This document shows, in pieces, positions 10,729-21,973 of a stretch of DNA of 44,592 nucleotides. Origin of the DNA: Condylostoma magnum (Eukaryota; Ciliophora; Heterotrichea; Heterotrichida; Condylostomatidae); contig CAKKTI010000015.1 in assembly GCA_920105805.1 (NCBI GenBank), positions 75,435 to 120,026 of the forward strand. Direction: 5' to 3'. Under the pieces are notes generated by a model, which ran no database searches, was not told the DNA's origin, and saw nothing but the letters and a program-made list of their open reading frames with translations. Numbering within the stretch: position 1 is the first letter of the stretch; each line of letters opens with the position of its first letter. The position numbers were made by a program, and so were the translations under genes.

Positions 10729-13700
10729 ATGAGTAGCTTTCCTATTTATAAGCCAGGGTTTTCTAACGAGTAAAATGCTTTGAAGATTATTAAAAAGATT
10801 GCATAAAGTAAGATAAGCTTGCGGTAAATCATTAAGCATTATCTGCCGTTTAGTATGGAATAAGTTACTAGAGAGGCATACTCATAATTGAAGGAACTTC
10901 ATAAATTTTTTATTAAATTGATAGAAATGCAATAAAAAGATAATCAAAGTGGTAGAAAGTAGATAAAAACTTAAAGATTCAAGCCTGGTATCCCTTTAAA
11001 ATCTAAACTTTTAACAGTTGCTCCGTAGAAAAGTGCATAATCAAACGCTGAATATATTATTTAGTTATTAACTTAGAAAATAAAGGAACATAACTTAACA
11101 TTAGAGCAGTGTTTCAGAGCTGCTGATTTAGATTAAGATGGAATTGTTAAAAGCAGTGATTTTTAAGATTTCCTTATGAATTTAGATCTAGGGTTAAATC
11201 CCTTATTAATTACTCGTTTTATAATGACTTTAGATGAAGATTGTAGTGGTAGAATTGAAATATATGATCTAAAAACAACTCTAGCAGCTTATAGTGCATG
11301 CTCTGAGGCAAATAACAGTAGAATACTGCATATAGGTAATAATATTGTAGAAAGATTAGGTAAAATCCTAATAGATTAAAATTACACAGTAGAAGATTTT
11401 TGTTAGTAGTTTACAAGTGATTCTTTTATATAGACAAAAGATATGATAAGGGTACTGAGTTAGTATGACTTTAAGCATGTTGATATAATGATTCTAGTTA
11501 GTATGCTGGATTTATAGTAAACGGGAAAAATACCCGTCATTGAACTACAGAATTTACTTTATTGAGGAAAAAGACTTTCTAAATAGGGTAAAGGTGGCAT
11601 TAATATAAGAACAATTAGCTCATCTGCTTAATCCAGTAAAAGAAACAGTTAGCAGGCTTTAGTGTTATCATCCCCTTAACCAACTGAGTAACAAGCTATT
11701 CTTCATGTGCGTAATTTAGATGTAACTACAGCTGGGGAGTTGAATATTGCAAAAGTAAACAAACCTAGAGCAAAAAATAGATCTGACTTATCTATTGTAA
11801 GGTAAATCGAAAATTTACAGTTAAATACCAGTGAAGAACTAAAAGTACAGAGCTTCGAATAGGTTGGAAGACAAATCAGTTTTGGAAACACAGTCAATTT
11901 AATTCCCAATAGAATAGAAATGCCTTCTGATATATCTGATATTCTACCAAAAAATAACTATTATTTAACCACTCCTAACTTTTATAGGCCATAAACTATA
12001 GATACAAATTCTTATACTACTTTGTAGGATGCCTTAGGAAATATTAAGTAGTAGATGCAAGGAAAACCTCAGCTAGAACAAATTTTATTCGATAAGTTTA
12101 GATAGAAGGATATGAAAAATACAGGATATATAAAGCTAATCTAATTTCAGTATATTTTATACAACAATGATATAATTTTAACTGATGAATAAAAGGAAAG
12201 TTTGAATAAAGTTTTAGATGATGAGAACAATGGCAATATCAATTATGACTAATTTCTGAATTTGTTGTAAAATTTTTAAATTTCTAGTTAAATTAATTTT
12301 CCAGCTCCAGAATAAGCTTTAACACCAACTCTTCCTAATCCTGATAACTAATCAACTATACTAGAAATAAGGAATTATGTTATAACTGAAAATGATTACT
12401 TTAATCCTAGTAAGTTTAGACAATATTCCACAATTCTCAACAGTGAAATATCTGCTCTAAGGAAATGCTTAGATTTGCTATAAGAAAATGAAGGATTTTA
12501 CATAGATTAAGAATTTGGGCCAGAAGCAGAGGAAAATTACAAATTCTCCTGTATATACAAAAGTGATAACAAATTTTCAGATTTACTACAATTTGCGAGA
12601 GATATAGAGTGGAAAAGACCCTAAGAATTCATATAAAGTCCTAAGTTTTTGTCCTCTATACCATAAAACACAATGCAAGGGTTACTTAAAAACCAGTACT
12701 TTTTAGATGCTTTATCACTATTATCAACTTAGCCTGAATTTATATACGGATCTGTTCCAAATTTATGCGAAGCTGACATGGTTACACAATAGAATGTTTT
12801 TGGTATATCAAAGGGAATATATCCCCCTTTGTTTCATATATTTTCTAAGTTTGGCATGTATGTTTTCAAGTTTTTCAAATATGGGCATTGAAGGTGAATA
12901 ATTGTTGATGATAGAATACCGATATAAAACAACTAGTATTTATTTGCACATGGGGCCAATCCTGATGACACTTGAGTCAGTTTAATTGAAAAGGCCTATG
13001 CTAAATTATACGGGTGCTATGAAGCTTTGGACGATGGGAATATAAAAGACGTTATAATAGATTTCACTAAGATAAGTGTGGAATAATTAAAAAAGAAGAA
13101 GTTTTAAAAGAATAAAAACGACTTATGATAATTATTTTGCAATTTAACAGGATAAAAATGTTTATTAACAACAAGGAAAGCCTAGTAAAATACTTCTAGG
13201 AATTAATCACTTATTTAACAGTCTAGAAACTACCCTATAATTGACCTGATTTAAATAAATCATCCAATTAACAAAAATTTTAAGAAAAGAGTATTCAGAA
13301 TGCTTAAGCCTGACTCAGAGACGTATAAAGGAGATAAGTGAATAAAATACAAGACTTAAAATCCAACCCTTCACATATACTTACAAACAGAGTTGGCAAA
13401 AATAGACAGCATTGACCCTTATGTGAAAAACTTCGAAGCTGGTGCTGAGGTTTTCGTCTCTTATAAAGAATGAAGGAAAAACTTTGAATAGCTAACGATT
13501 TGTCTTACTTTAATTTCATACTGGCCCGGTGTAAAATTTAATGATGAATGAAATAAAGAATAAGCCGGGGGGACTCCAAATCCTCTAAATAAGGACTAAT
13601 GTTAACTATGGAGCAAAAACCCTCAGTACATTTTTGAAGTTTACGAGCAATGTGAGATTTTTATATCCCTTATACAAGCAGATGGAAGGTTTAATCTAGA

Positions 13701-14097
13701 AGACAATTTTCCGTACACAAACACTATCAGTTCTATCAGTATAAACATACTAAGAATAGAATTCAACGATACCAAAGCCCATATGTTTGATATAAATCGT
13801 GTAATCCTAATGTGCAAGACGAAGTAAAAGTAAGAGATTCATTGTAAGTTTAAGCTCTAATCAGGAAAATACTCAATAGTTCCTTCATTAAAAGACCCGG
13901 ATATTTACTCATAATTCTGGCTTACATTACGCCATAGTTGTGATAAAGACCAAGTGAATATTTTTAAAGCGGAAGACCCAGATTTTGATATAGAAGTTCT
14001 AGACGATGAGCTCAATTTTGAAAATGAAAACGTTGCTGATGATGTAGTTGAAGATGTGAAACCAATTATAAGCTATTTATCAAGCCAAGCTTCCTAA
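10729..14097 (+). CDS. EF-hand / calpain-like pseudoprotease
   Basis: About 1122 residues in one frame. EF-hand loops are visible at about residues 133-145 ([13 protein letters not shown]) and 169-181 ([13 protein letters not shown]), with a second pair near 455-500. A calpain (peptidase C2) domain starts near residue 600: DIEWKRPQEF, then [16 protein letters not shown] in place of the family's QGxLGDCWFLAALSSL, then [12 protein letters not shown] and [15 protein letters not shown]. Gln656 (CAG) replaces the nucleophilic Cys, and no clear catalytic His or RNPWG Asn is present, so it should be inactive as a protease. In-frame TGA 12889-12891 lies on the conserved Trp before VVDDRLP. C2-like segments may follow. 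A 15-nt stretch 11360-11374 has intron ends but also reads in frame. The stop is TAA 14095-14097, 16 nt before the next gene. Confidence 0.85.
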
Positions 14098-14113
14098 TTT
14101 AGTTATAATTAAT

Positions 14114-15013
14114 ATGAGTGGATCCATTATAAAAATATCAGAGGATAATACAGCTTTAGTGTAATTTTTAAGTAGCAAAGAATTAAAGGAAAAGCGAAAG
14201 TAATATGAAAAAAGCTTGGATATTAAACAAGCTAACAAACTAAATGAAGATATTTAAGACATTATTAAAGAATAAAAGGAATCTGAAGTTAATTAGTTAT
14301 ATGTTAAGCATGAGAATGAAAAGGCTGAATTGTTGTGAAGATATCAAAGAGAATTAAAGCATTTTCATGAGATATGGGAAAATCAGCTTAAGGATTACAA
14401 ATAAAGTTGTAAAGATGCAGAAAAGGAGATTTTAGGAAAACATAGTAATTAGTTAAAGGAGGGAAAGTAAAGCATTGAAAAATCGATACCAATAAAGCCT
14501 AAGTACAGCACTAAGTATCTAAATCTTAACAGATAATGCGAAATGTTACTAACTAAGTAAGAATATAAGGATGCTGCATTTATTAAAAAGTAAATGAATC
14601 AATTAAAACAAAAGGAGAATCAATCATGAGCAGAATAAAGAAATAAGTTGATATAGTAGAAACTATAAATTATATACAATAAGTAAAATAAATAGTTCAA
14701 AAGCTTTTAAAATCGGTGCAAAAATGGGTTTGCATAGATAAAATTTCAAAAGTCATAGGAAATAGAATAATTAATCAAAAGATTTTAACATTTACAAAGA
14801 GAATTAGAACATTCTCATAAACTAGAACTAAATAAATTCGAGGGAAAACATACAACAGGTGCAGGGATAAAGAGTTATAATCCCTCTTAGAAGTCCAAAA
14901 CTATGCAACGTAGTACTATAACGCAAAGATAAACCACAAGAAGAATTACTAGTCCAATGCCCAACTAAAACAAATCAATGCGGGCATCTGAGTTAAAAGA
15001 TAGTAATAAATAG
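14114..15013 (+). CDS. coiled-coil protein, unknown
   Basis: About 299 residues, mostly Lys/Gln/Glu heptads, with a Ser/Thr/Arg-rich C-terminus (TMQRSTITQRQTTRRITSP). ATG 14114 follows the calpain-like gene by 16 nt on the same strand. It ends at tandem TAG TAA (15011-15016). A TGA inside the coiled coil (KAELLWRYQRE) reads as Trp. If the tandem stops were read through, a short hydrophobic stretch would be added before a TGA, so a C-terminal membrane anchor is a weaker alternative. Function unknown. Confidence 0.6.
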
Positions 15014-15078
15014 TAATTGTTATAAATATGCTTAGTCGTCATATTTTTCGTGGTTTCTCATAGGATGGCTCAGTATCT

Positions 15079-16689
15079 ATGATAAAGTAGCAAATATAGA
15101 AAATGCTTTAACAGCCGACTAGTAGCTAAAGTTTAATGATATAAGGCTAGTATCATCATTTTACTTAAAATCAAACATTACAGGCTTGTTAATAGCTAAT
15201 TACTTCACAGATTTTAAACTAGAACTAAGTCATTAATATAGATTTACTAGAGCTTTACAATCTTGATAGTTCATATATGAAAGAGCAAACTTTAGTTTAT
15301 AATATTGGAAGACAGGCTAATGATATATATGGGCATCTAGCCTAAAATGGATTGTCTAATGATCATATATGATAGGGAAAACAAATAATCAATAATTGAT
15401 TTGAAAAACTTATGCAAAAACATTAAACTTCTAATATAAACTAAGAAAAGTAAAAAAATATAGAATAACTTGTCAATATAATAAATCAAACTATTTCAAA
15501 GTACAAAAAGGTAGTGAAAATATAATAAATTGATATTTAAGGTTTGTAATATTTGCTTGAAAGGTTAAGTTTTAATGATTCTATTGATATTTTGATATAC
15601 TCCTTTCTTTCACTACAACAAGAAGAATAATTTGGGGATTTAAGTGCATCATTTCTGGTAGAATATATCGACTTTCTAGGTGAAGTAAGCACTGAGCTAG
15701 AATTACAGCCACCCCTTGTTATTTTCAATCAATCTCACTTTTTATACAGGATAGATCAAGTTGACTACTTTTTCTATAACTATTTGCAATAAACTTCCAA
15801 AAAGCTATTTTATAATCAAGTTTTTAGTGGAACAGGCCATTTCAGAGAACATTTAAGATTTATTGTAAATAATCCTCAAGAATTTAATTATTTCTTTCTA
15901 TATACAGATTAGGAAAATTTGCTAAAGCAGTTAGAAAAAAGCGGAGTTCCTGAGGACCAGCATTAAACATTCTGTAAGGACTTTCATAATTCTATATTTT
16001 TATAAAATATACTAGAATAATATGCAACAACTAAGACTCATAAATTTGATTTAACTGGATTTTAAAGCAAGATGGAGAATATAACAGTTGATTATATAGA
16101 TTAAATTCTAGATTCAATATAAGAAATAGAGATTTAAGATAATTCCCTAAAACAGATGTTTTTATAAGTAGATAACATACCTTTAAGAGCTTGCATGCAT
16201 GTTTTATACAATATGCATAATGAATAGGAGTTAGAGATAGACCCTGTTACTCTTAGCTATGATGAAGCCTTAACACTCTTAGTTGGTAACAACCTTCTTT
16301 ATTATGATAATAGTAAGGTGTATTTTGACCAATAAAGTTTTTAAACTTACATAACAAAGTCTAAACATTGGCCTTTAACTCAGTCATTAGCAAATAGAAT
16401 CAAGAATAAGCAAGCTCATAGTTTAATACAAAATGCTAGTTAGATAAATGAATAGTTTTAAATCTAGTATAGTAATAAGAAAACCTAAATATAACAATGC
16501 ATAGAGAAGATCGAATTCTTGCAAAAATATACGAAAAAGTATGAATTAAACTTAATTATTTCAATAGAAATATACAGATTAGTATTAAACATTTACATTT
16601 AAGAAGTCAAATTCATAGATAATGCTTTGAAATTAGAAACTTTAGAAAAGGGAATATTAGAAATAAAAGCTTATGAAGACTATCGATGA
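15079..16689 (+). CDS. unknown protein, N-terminal part of a possible two-frame gene
   Basis: About 536 residues with mixed helical composition, not low-complexity. Blocks such as SFLVEYIDFLGEVSTELEL and SYDEALTLLVGNNLLYYD look like a folded helical domain that I do not recognise. In-frame ATGs also occur at 15103 and 15136; 15079 is the most upstream good one. The frame ends at TGA 16687-16689, which overlaps the next ORF in the +1 frame by 17 nt. The C-terminal 60 residues become coiled coil, a pattern the next frame continues, so the two may be one protein (see findings). Confidence 0.6.
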
Positions 16690-17062
16690 GTATAAACAAG
16701 AAATCAAGTCTACTATAATATAATCAGCACTTATATAACGAAATTTTGGTAAATTACACAACGAAACACTTAAGATTAACTAAAGCACTGATGCTTTAGC
16801 ATAGGACAGTATAACCACAGCTAAGAAAATCAGAAAATATAAGAAAATCAATGCATAACTAGCCTCCTAAAACACCGAACTACGCCAAACCTGGCACTAT
16901 TAAAAATCTATAACATAAGAGCAAAAAGTACATCTAAAAGCGCAGAAAAAAGCTGTAAAAACCCTGCAACAAAAACTTCATAAAACCCTCAATTCCCTCA
17001 ACACCTACCAAAAAGAGCTAAAATACCTCACTACCAAAATTCTTAAAACCCAATCAAACTAA
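16673..17062 (+). CDS. coiled-coil ORF overlapping the previous gene in +1 frame
   Basis: About 129 residues, Lys/Gln/Thr-rich heptads throughout (MKTIDEYKQEIKSTIIQ...). It ends in a tandem TAA TAA at 17060-17065, 44 bp before the RPL3 ATG. Reading those TAA codons as Gln would carry the frame into RPL3, so TAA is very likely a true stop here. It may be the C-terminal part of the preceding gene joined by an intron, a recoding event or an assembly error of one base. As an independent gene it would have no room for its own leader. Confidence 0.5.
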
Positions 17063-17106
17063 TAATTCCGTCTTGTTTTCCATCTAAAATTAGTGGTTAT
17101 ATATAA

Positions 17107-18297
17107 ATGTCACACAGGAAATTTGAAGCACCTAGACATGGGTCCTTAGGATTCCTTCCAAGAAAGCGTACTCTTAAGCACAGAGGTAAAATCCGATCTT
17201 TCCCCAAAGACGACCCCGAACAGCCCGTCCACCTGACCGCATTCATGGGATACAAGGCAGGAATGAGTCATATCCTACGCGAGGTGGACAGACCCGGGTC
17301 TATGGTGCACAAAAAGGAAGTTGTAGAAGCTGTAACAATCATTGAGACTCCCCCGATTGTAATAGTCGGCTTAGTTGGGTATATCGAGACCCCCCGTGGC
17401 CTGCGTGCCCTCACCACAGTATGGGCTCAACACCTAAGCGAGGAACTAGTCCGTCGTTTCTACCGCAACTGGGTCAAATCTAAGAAGAAGGCCTTCACTA
17501 AATACAGCAACAAGTACGGCAGCAACTCCAACGACATACAGCGCAGTCTCGACCGTCTTAAGAAGTACTGCAAGGTGATCCGTGTGATTGCACATACTCA
17601 GACCAACTTACTAGGCCTGAAACGTAAGAAGGCTCATGTTATGGAAATCCAGCTTAATGGAGGATCTGTGAGTGACAAGGTAGACTGGGGATTTAATAAG
17701 TTTGAGTAACAGATTTCCGTTGATGATGTGTTCTAACCTAATGAAATGCTTGATACTATTGGAGCTTCTAAGGGTCATGGACAGGAAGGTGTGATTAGTA
17801 GGTATGGAATCAAGAATTTGAATAGAAAGACGCATAGAGGTAGGAGGAAGGTTGCGTGTATTGGAGCATGGCATCCCGCTAGAGTGTCCTTTGCTGTTGC
17901 TAGGGCTGGACAGAGAGGGTATCATCATAGGACTGAAACCAATAAGAAGATATATAGAATTGGAAAGCATGACGACCCTGGTAATGGAGCCACTAGTTAA
18001 GATGCTACTGATAAGTAAATTACTCCTATGGGAGGATTCGTGCACTACGGTGTTGTTAAGAATGATTTCTTGATGCTAAAGGGATCTGTTATTGGAACTA
18101 GGAAGAGGGTTATTACTTTAAGGAAGAGTTTAAGAGTACCTACATCAAGGAAAGCTAATGAGCAGATCAATCTCAAGTTTATTGATACCTCTAGTAAGTA
18201 TGGACATGGAAGGTTCCAGACTTCTGATGAAAAGAATGATTATTTCGGACCTTTATATAGAAAGATGAGGAGACAGGAAGAGGCTAAGGATAATTAG
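17107..18297 (+). CDS. RPL3: 60S ribosomal protein L3
   Basis: Universal large-subunit protein uL3 near the peptidyl-transferase centre. About 396 residues, normal for eukaryotes. Family signatures: [20 protein letters not shown] at the start, [20 protein letters not shown], the [20 protein letters not shown] loop (including the conserved Trp-His tip), [17 protein letters not shown] and [16 protein letters not shown]. Three internal TAA codons read as Gln, including the pair region [16 protein letters not shown] where other eukaryotes have EQQV. The last 90 codons carry no reassigned codon, then tandem TAG TAA (18295-18300) ends the gene. The 5' half is richer in C/G-ending codons than most genes here, as expected for high expression. 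Confidence 0.97.
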
Positions 18298-18634
18298 TAA
18301 TTTTAGTCTTTTAACTGATATTTCCTTCCTATTAATATGATTTATTATTCTAATACCTTAAAAGCTAGTTAACAATTGATTCCCATTGGATTCATTTCTC
18401 CTAATAAAACTCCCTATTAACTTATGCATCCAACATATTACAAACACATCATAACAAACATAATACTATCTAGCATCCAAAGCTTAAATATGATTTTAAA
18501 GATTAAACTATTTTCCTATGGCCTAAATTTCTTATTAAAATGGAAACTTCTAGAAGCCCCCTGTTCCTTGGCCAATCTGTTTAGTTTTTACTATAAAAAT
18601 GAGCTTTTTTTAAGGAGGATTTCCCTTTGAGGAA
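18298..18634. other. intergenic, 337 bp
   Basis: AT-rich spacer between RPL3 and the DnaJ gene, on the same strand. A Met-initiated frame at 18424 has no protein-like composition. I see no RNA gene. Confidence 0.6.
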
Positions 18635-19882
18635 ATGTTTGGCGGCCGTGCCCCCAGAAACACCGAACCTGTAGACAACGAAACCTATTACAACCTATTA
18701 GGTGTCACAAAAGAATCTTCAAAGAGCGAGGTCCACAAAGCCTACTTAAAACTAGCAAGAACCAAGCATCCAGACAAAGGAGGTTCCCCTGAGGAATTCC
18801 AAGCAATAACTCAAGCACACGACGTTCTATACGATGATGAAAAGCGGTAAATATACGACTAATACGGTGAAAAGGGTATAAACGAGGGTATGGGATCCAG
18901 AGGTGGCGGTCCTTAAGACATTTTTGACCTTCTAAACGGCAGAAGTGGCAGAGGAGGCAGAGAACAGGTCCGCAGAGGACCTGATGTCTAGTTTCCCTTA
19001 AAGGTAACACTAGAGGACCTGTACAATGGTAAAATCTCAAAAATTGCAGTATAGAGGGACAGGAACTGCGGGGAGTGCGGTGGAGCGGGGGGGAAAGATG
19101 CCCGGTAATGCGATGAATGCCGAGGTAAGGGGAAGGTGGTGAGGATGGAGTAAATAGCACCAGGAATGTTTACCTAATCAGCCGGGCCGTGCAGGGCATG
19201 TAGAGGACAGGGAAGGGTGATGGATCCTAAGAACATTTGTAAGGGGTGTAAAGGAAAGAGAGTTCTCAAGGAGAGGAAGGTGATTGAGGTGCAGGTAGAT
19301 AAAGGAGCTCCGAATAAGCATAAGGTTAATTATGCTGGGGAGAGTGATGAGGCTCCTGGACTACAGCCAGGAGACCTTATTGTTATCTTAACGGAAAGCA
19401 AACATGAGACTTTTGAGAGGAAAAAGGCAGATCTGGTCATGAACAAAAAAATTACACTGAAACAGGCACTTACTGGGTTTAGTTTTGATATAACGCATCT
19501 AGATGGAAGTAAGAAGGTTATTAGGTCAAACGAGGGAGACATTATAAAGCCGGGAGATGTAAGGACTGTAATAGAGCTAGGAATGCCTATTATGAGGACT
19601 CCCTGGAAGTACGGGAATCTGTTTATTTACTATGAGGTTGAGTTCCCTCTGCCACGGTCTTTGGGAGCTTAGTAAAGAGAAGCTATCATTTAAGCCTTGC
19701 CTGGGGATTAAATGGATATAGAGCCTCAGGAGGGACAGGAAGTGCATAGCGTGCTACCCTTCGAGAAGCAGCATATCACAGAAAATAGTACAAGGATACA
19801 TAGCGATTACAATGATGACGAAGATGATCACTCAAGATTCGGAGGTGGTCAACAAGTACAGTGCTCTGGGACTATTTTTTGA
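18635..19882 (+). CDS. DNAJA: DnaJ homolog subfamily A (type I Hsp40)
   Basis: Co-chaperone that delivers clients to Hsp70 and stimulates its ATPase. About 415 residues, close to Ydj1. In order: J domain with YYNLLGVTKESS and HPD at about residues 45-47; Gly-rich linker (GMGSRGGGPQDIFDLL); client domain PDVQFPLKVTLEDLYNGK; four zinc motifs CGECGGAG, CDECRGKG, CRACRGQG and CKGCKGKR; C-terminal barrel with GDLIVIL and GDVRTVIELGMPI. TAA is Gln in the third position block before CDEC. The tail ends VQCSGTIF, similar to the Ydj1-type VQCASQ but with the Cys six residues from the end, so it is not a CaaX farnesylation site as read. Ends at TGA 19880-19882. Confidence 0.96.
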
Positions 19883-19954
19883 TTAATAAAGTTCTATGAT
19901 AAAATGTTAGGTTTAACCATATTGGAAAATTATTTATAATTATTAATTGTCTCC

Positions 19955-21073
19955 ATGGAATTCCCTAGTTCAAAACTAAATATCATAAACTAAATGCTAC
20001 CCACAGGATACAAATTTGATCCTTTGCCATCTAAGACAAACCGATTTGTAATTTTCATACAGAGAAGAACTGAGGCAGATAATTTATACTTTGATATGCG
20101 ATTCCCGCCAAGGTAACTTGATAAGCGTCCGATTAGGGACAAAAGAGAAATTCCTCTATAAGAACCGGAGACAAGAGTAAGATTAAACGAAGCAACTAGG
20201 AAAATGCTAAGAATTGTTTCCTTGCTAAAAAAACATCAAAGTGGATGGCCCTTCTTAGTCCCAGTAGAGGACAGCATAGCTCCTGGGTACAGTGAAATCA
20301 TTAAAAATCCAATGGACCTAGGAACTGTAGAAGCAAAGCTGAAATAAGGAGATTATCAGAACTCCTTTCAAGTAGCTCTAGATATCAGACGTATTTGGAG
20401 TAATTCCTATACATATAATCCTTTTAATAGCGATTTATATCAACTTACCAATGATATGAGTCAGTACTTCGAAAAGTTAGTAGAAGGAAATGAAAACTTG
20501 ATTCTTATCGATAGGAAAGATGCAGTTTAGGATTTATATAGAAAAATAGCTCGAATGAAAAATGAATTAAAAGATTTAAGAGAGAAAGCCGGAGCTAATA
20601 AGAGTCAAAACCCTGGTGTTCCAGAGCAAAACATGTCAATTGAGTAGAAAAGAATACTAGGCAAAAACATTATGAGTCTTGAATAAAAGGACTTAAGAGG
20701 TGTTTATGACATTGTAAGGGAAAATATGAAAATGGATGGGAAAACAGTTGAGTTTGACCTAGAAAAACTACCTTCTAGAGTCCTTTTTGAACTTGATCGC
20801 TATGTAAAGCAAAAACTTAATATTTAAAACCAGAAAAAAGCTGTTGAAAATGATCCTTTTCCACAAATTACTCAAAATAATCAGTCTAATGAAAACGCTC
20901 AGAGTGAATCTGAAAGTGAGAGTAGTAGCAGTGCTGAGAGTGAAGAAGAGGAAGCCAATTTGCCTTTAAACCAAATCCCAACCTTAGAGCAAGAGAGTAT
21001 ATCAGTTTCTTCGATGTGGAACAATTTTCAACAAAAAATGAATGGAACTGAGGGAAACAGTTATGAAATGTGA
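19955..21073 (+). CDS. BET-like protein: single bromodomain plus NET domain
   Basis: Chromatin reader expected to bind acetyl-lysine on histones. About 372 residues. The bromodomain (about residues 68-163) shows WPFLVPVE, PMDLGTVEAKL and the acetyl-lysine-contacting Asn155 in YTYNPFN. After a short linker the NET (extra-terminal) domain (about 230-290) shows MSLEQKDLRGVYDIV, DLEKLPSRVLFELDRYV. A Ser/Glu-rich acidic stretch and a hydrophilic tail follow. Animal BET proteins have two bromodomains; protists and plants (GTE type) have one, as here. The last reassigned codon is 80 codons before TGA 21071-21073. Confidence 0.94.
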
Positions 21074-21118
21074 TGCTACTTGTAGTTAAATAGATTTTAT
21101 AAAGATTTGAATTAAGGC

Positions 21119-21191
21119 GCGGACATGGTCTAGTGGCTATGACGGCTGCTTCACACGCAGCAGGTCCTGGGTTCGAACCCCAGTGTCCGTA
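21119..21191 (+). tRNA. tRNA-Val (anticodon CAC)
   Basis: Full cloverleaf: 7-bp acceptor stem GCGGACA/TGTCCGT (first pair G-T), U8, D arm with AGTGG loop, anticodon stem GCTGC/GCAGC around loop TTCACAC (anticodon CAC, reads GTG Val), 5-bp T stem CTGGG/CCCAG with loop TTCGAAC, discriminator A. No intron and no encoded CCA. The acceptor could alternatively be drawn one base later, but U8 supports this start. It lies 45 bp after the BET gene. Confidence 0.95.
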
Positions 21192-21973
21192 CTTTTTGTT
21201 TGTTTTAAAGGGAAAATTGTCTTAAATTAAAGTAAACTAAAATATTGGAAAGCTTATGTTGTAGGAATTAAGGGGTTTTAATAATTTCTATGCTGCAATT
21301 TTCCTTTTTTATGTAATTTTACTTTGATATTATTTTAGAAACATAATTAATAATCGTTATTTTCATTATATCAAATTTAATTACGCATATTTCTTGTCAA
21401 GCAGCTTTCTATTTAAATGTTTCTTATATGATAATATTAAAGTAATTAGAGTTAATTTATTTGCATTACATAATCTACTTAAATTATATTGCAGTCAATT
21501 GTTTATTAGATAAGCACATATAAAGTTGATTATGAATACTTTTAACACTAAAAGTACTCCTTATATACAATAAAATCTGATATTTAGATATAAGTAAACT
21601 TAATATATTTCTCTTATATAGTACTGAATTGTTAACCCTCTGCTTTAAATTTTATTAGTCATTAGATATATCCTACACTTTCAGGTAATTTTCAAGCTTC
21701 TTTATCATAAAATAATAGTCAAAATTTTAGTTAAGATTACTTTTATTCAAAATTAGCCCATATACTACAAGTTGTATTAATGATTTAGATAAATAAAGCA
21801 TCTATTTTTATAATTAGTTCAGCTTTTCTAATCTTCCTTGTATATTCCAAAATATCTTATGATGTCTCTTAGTTTTTTAGAGATTCTATCAAACTTTCAT
21901 CAATAAGTAATGTAGAATACTCAGTATAATTAGCATCACCTAATTTGACTTACTCTAAACTATTTATAATAAA
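21192..21973. other. intergenic, about 780 bp
   Basis: Very AT-rich. A short T run follows the tRNA (TTTTTGTTTGTTTT, from about 21194) and may serve as its RNA polymerase III terminator. Nothing else recognisable. Confidence 0.55.

Noticed and set aside
11360-11374. 15-nt intron in the calpain-like gene
   Set aside because: The ends fit (GTA...TAG) but the in-frame reading LGKILIDQNYTVEDF is equally protein-like; it cannot be decided without RNA.
17611-18045. Minus-strand ORF opposite RPL3
   Set aside because: Antisense shadow of RPL3; no family resemblance.
14000-18300. Karyorelict-type code (table 27, only TGA stops)
   Set aside because: The genes ending at 14097, 15013, 17062 and 18297 would have to read through TAA/TAG; those ending at 14097 and 17062 would then run into the next gene. 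15-16-nt introns also point to a heterotrich.
18705-19160. Minus-strand ORF opposite the DnaJ gene
   Set aside because: Antisense shadow of the J domain and zinc-finger region.
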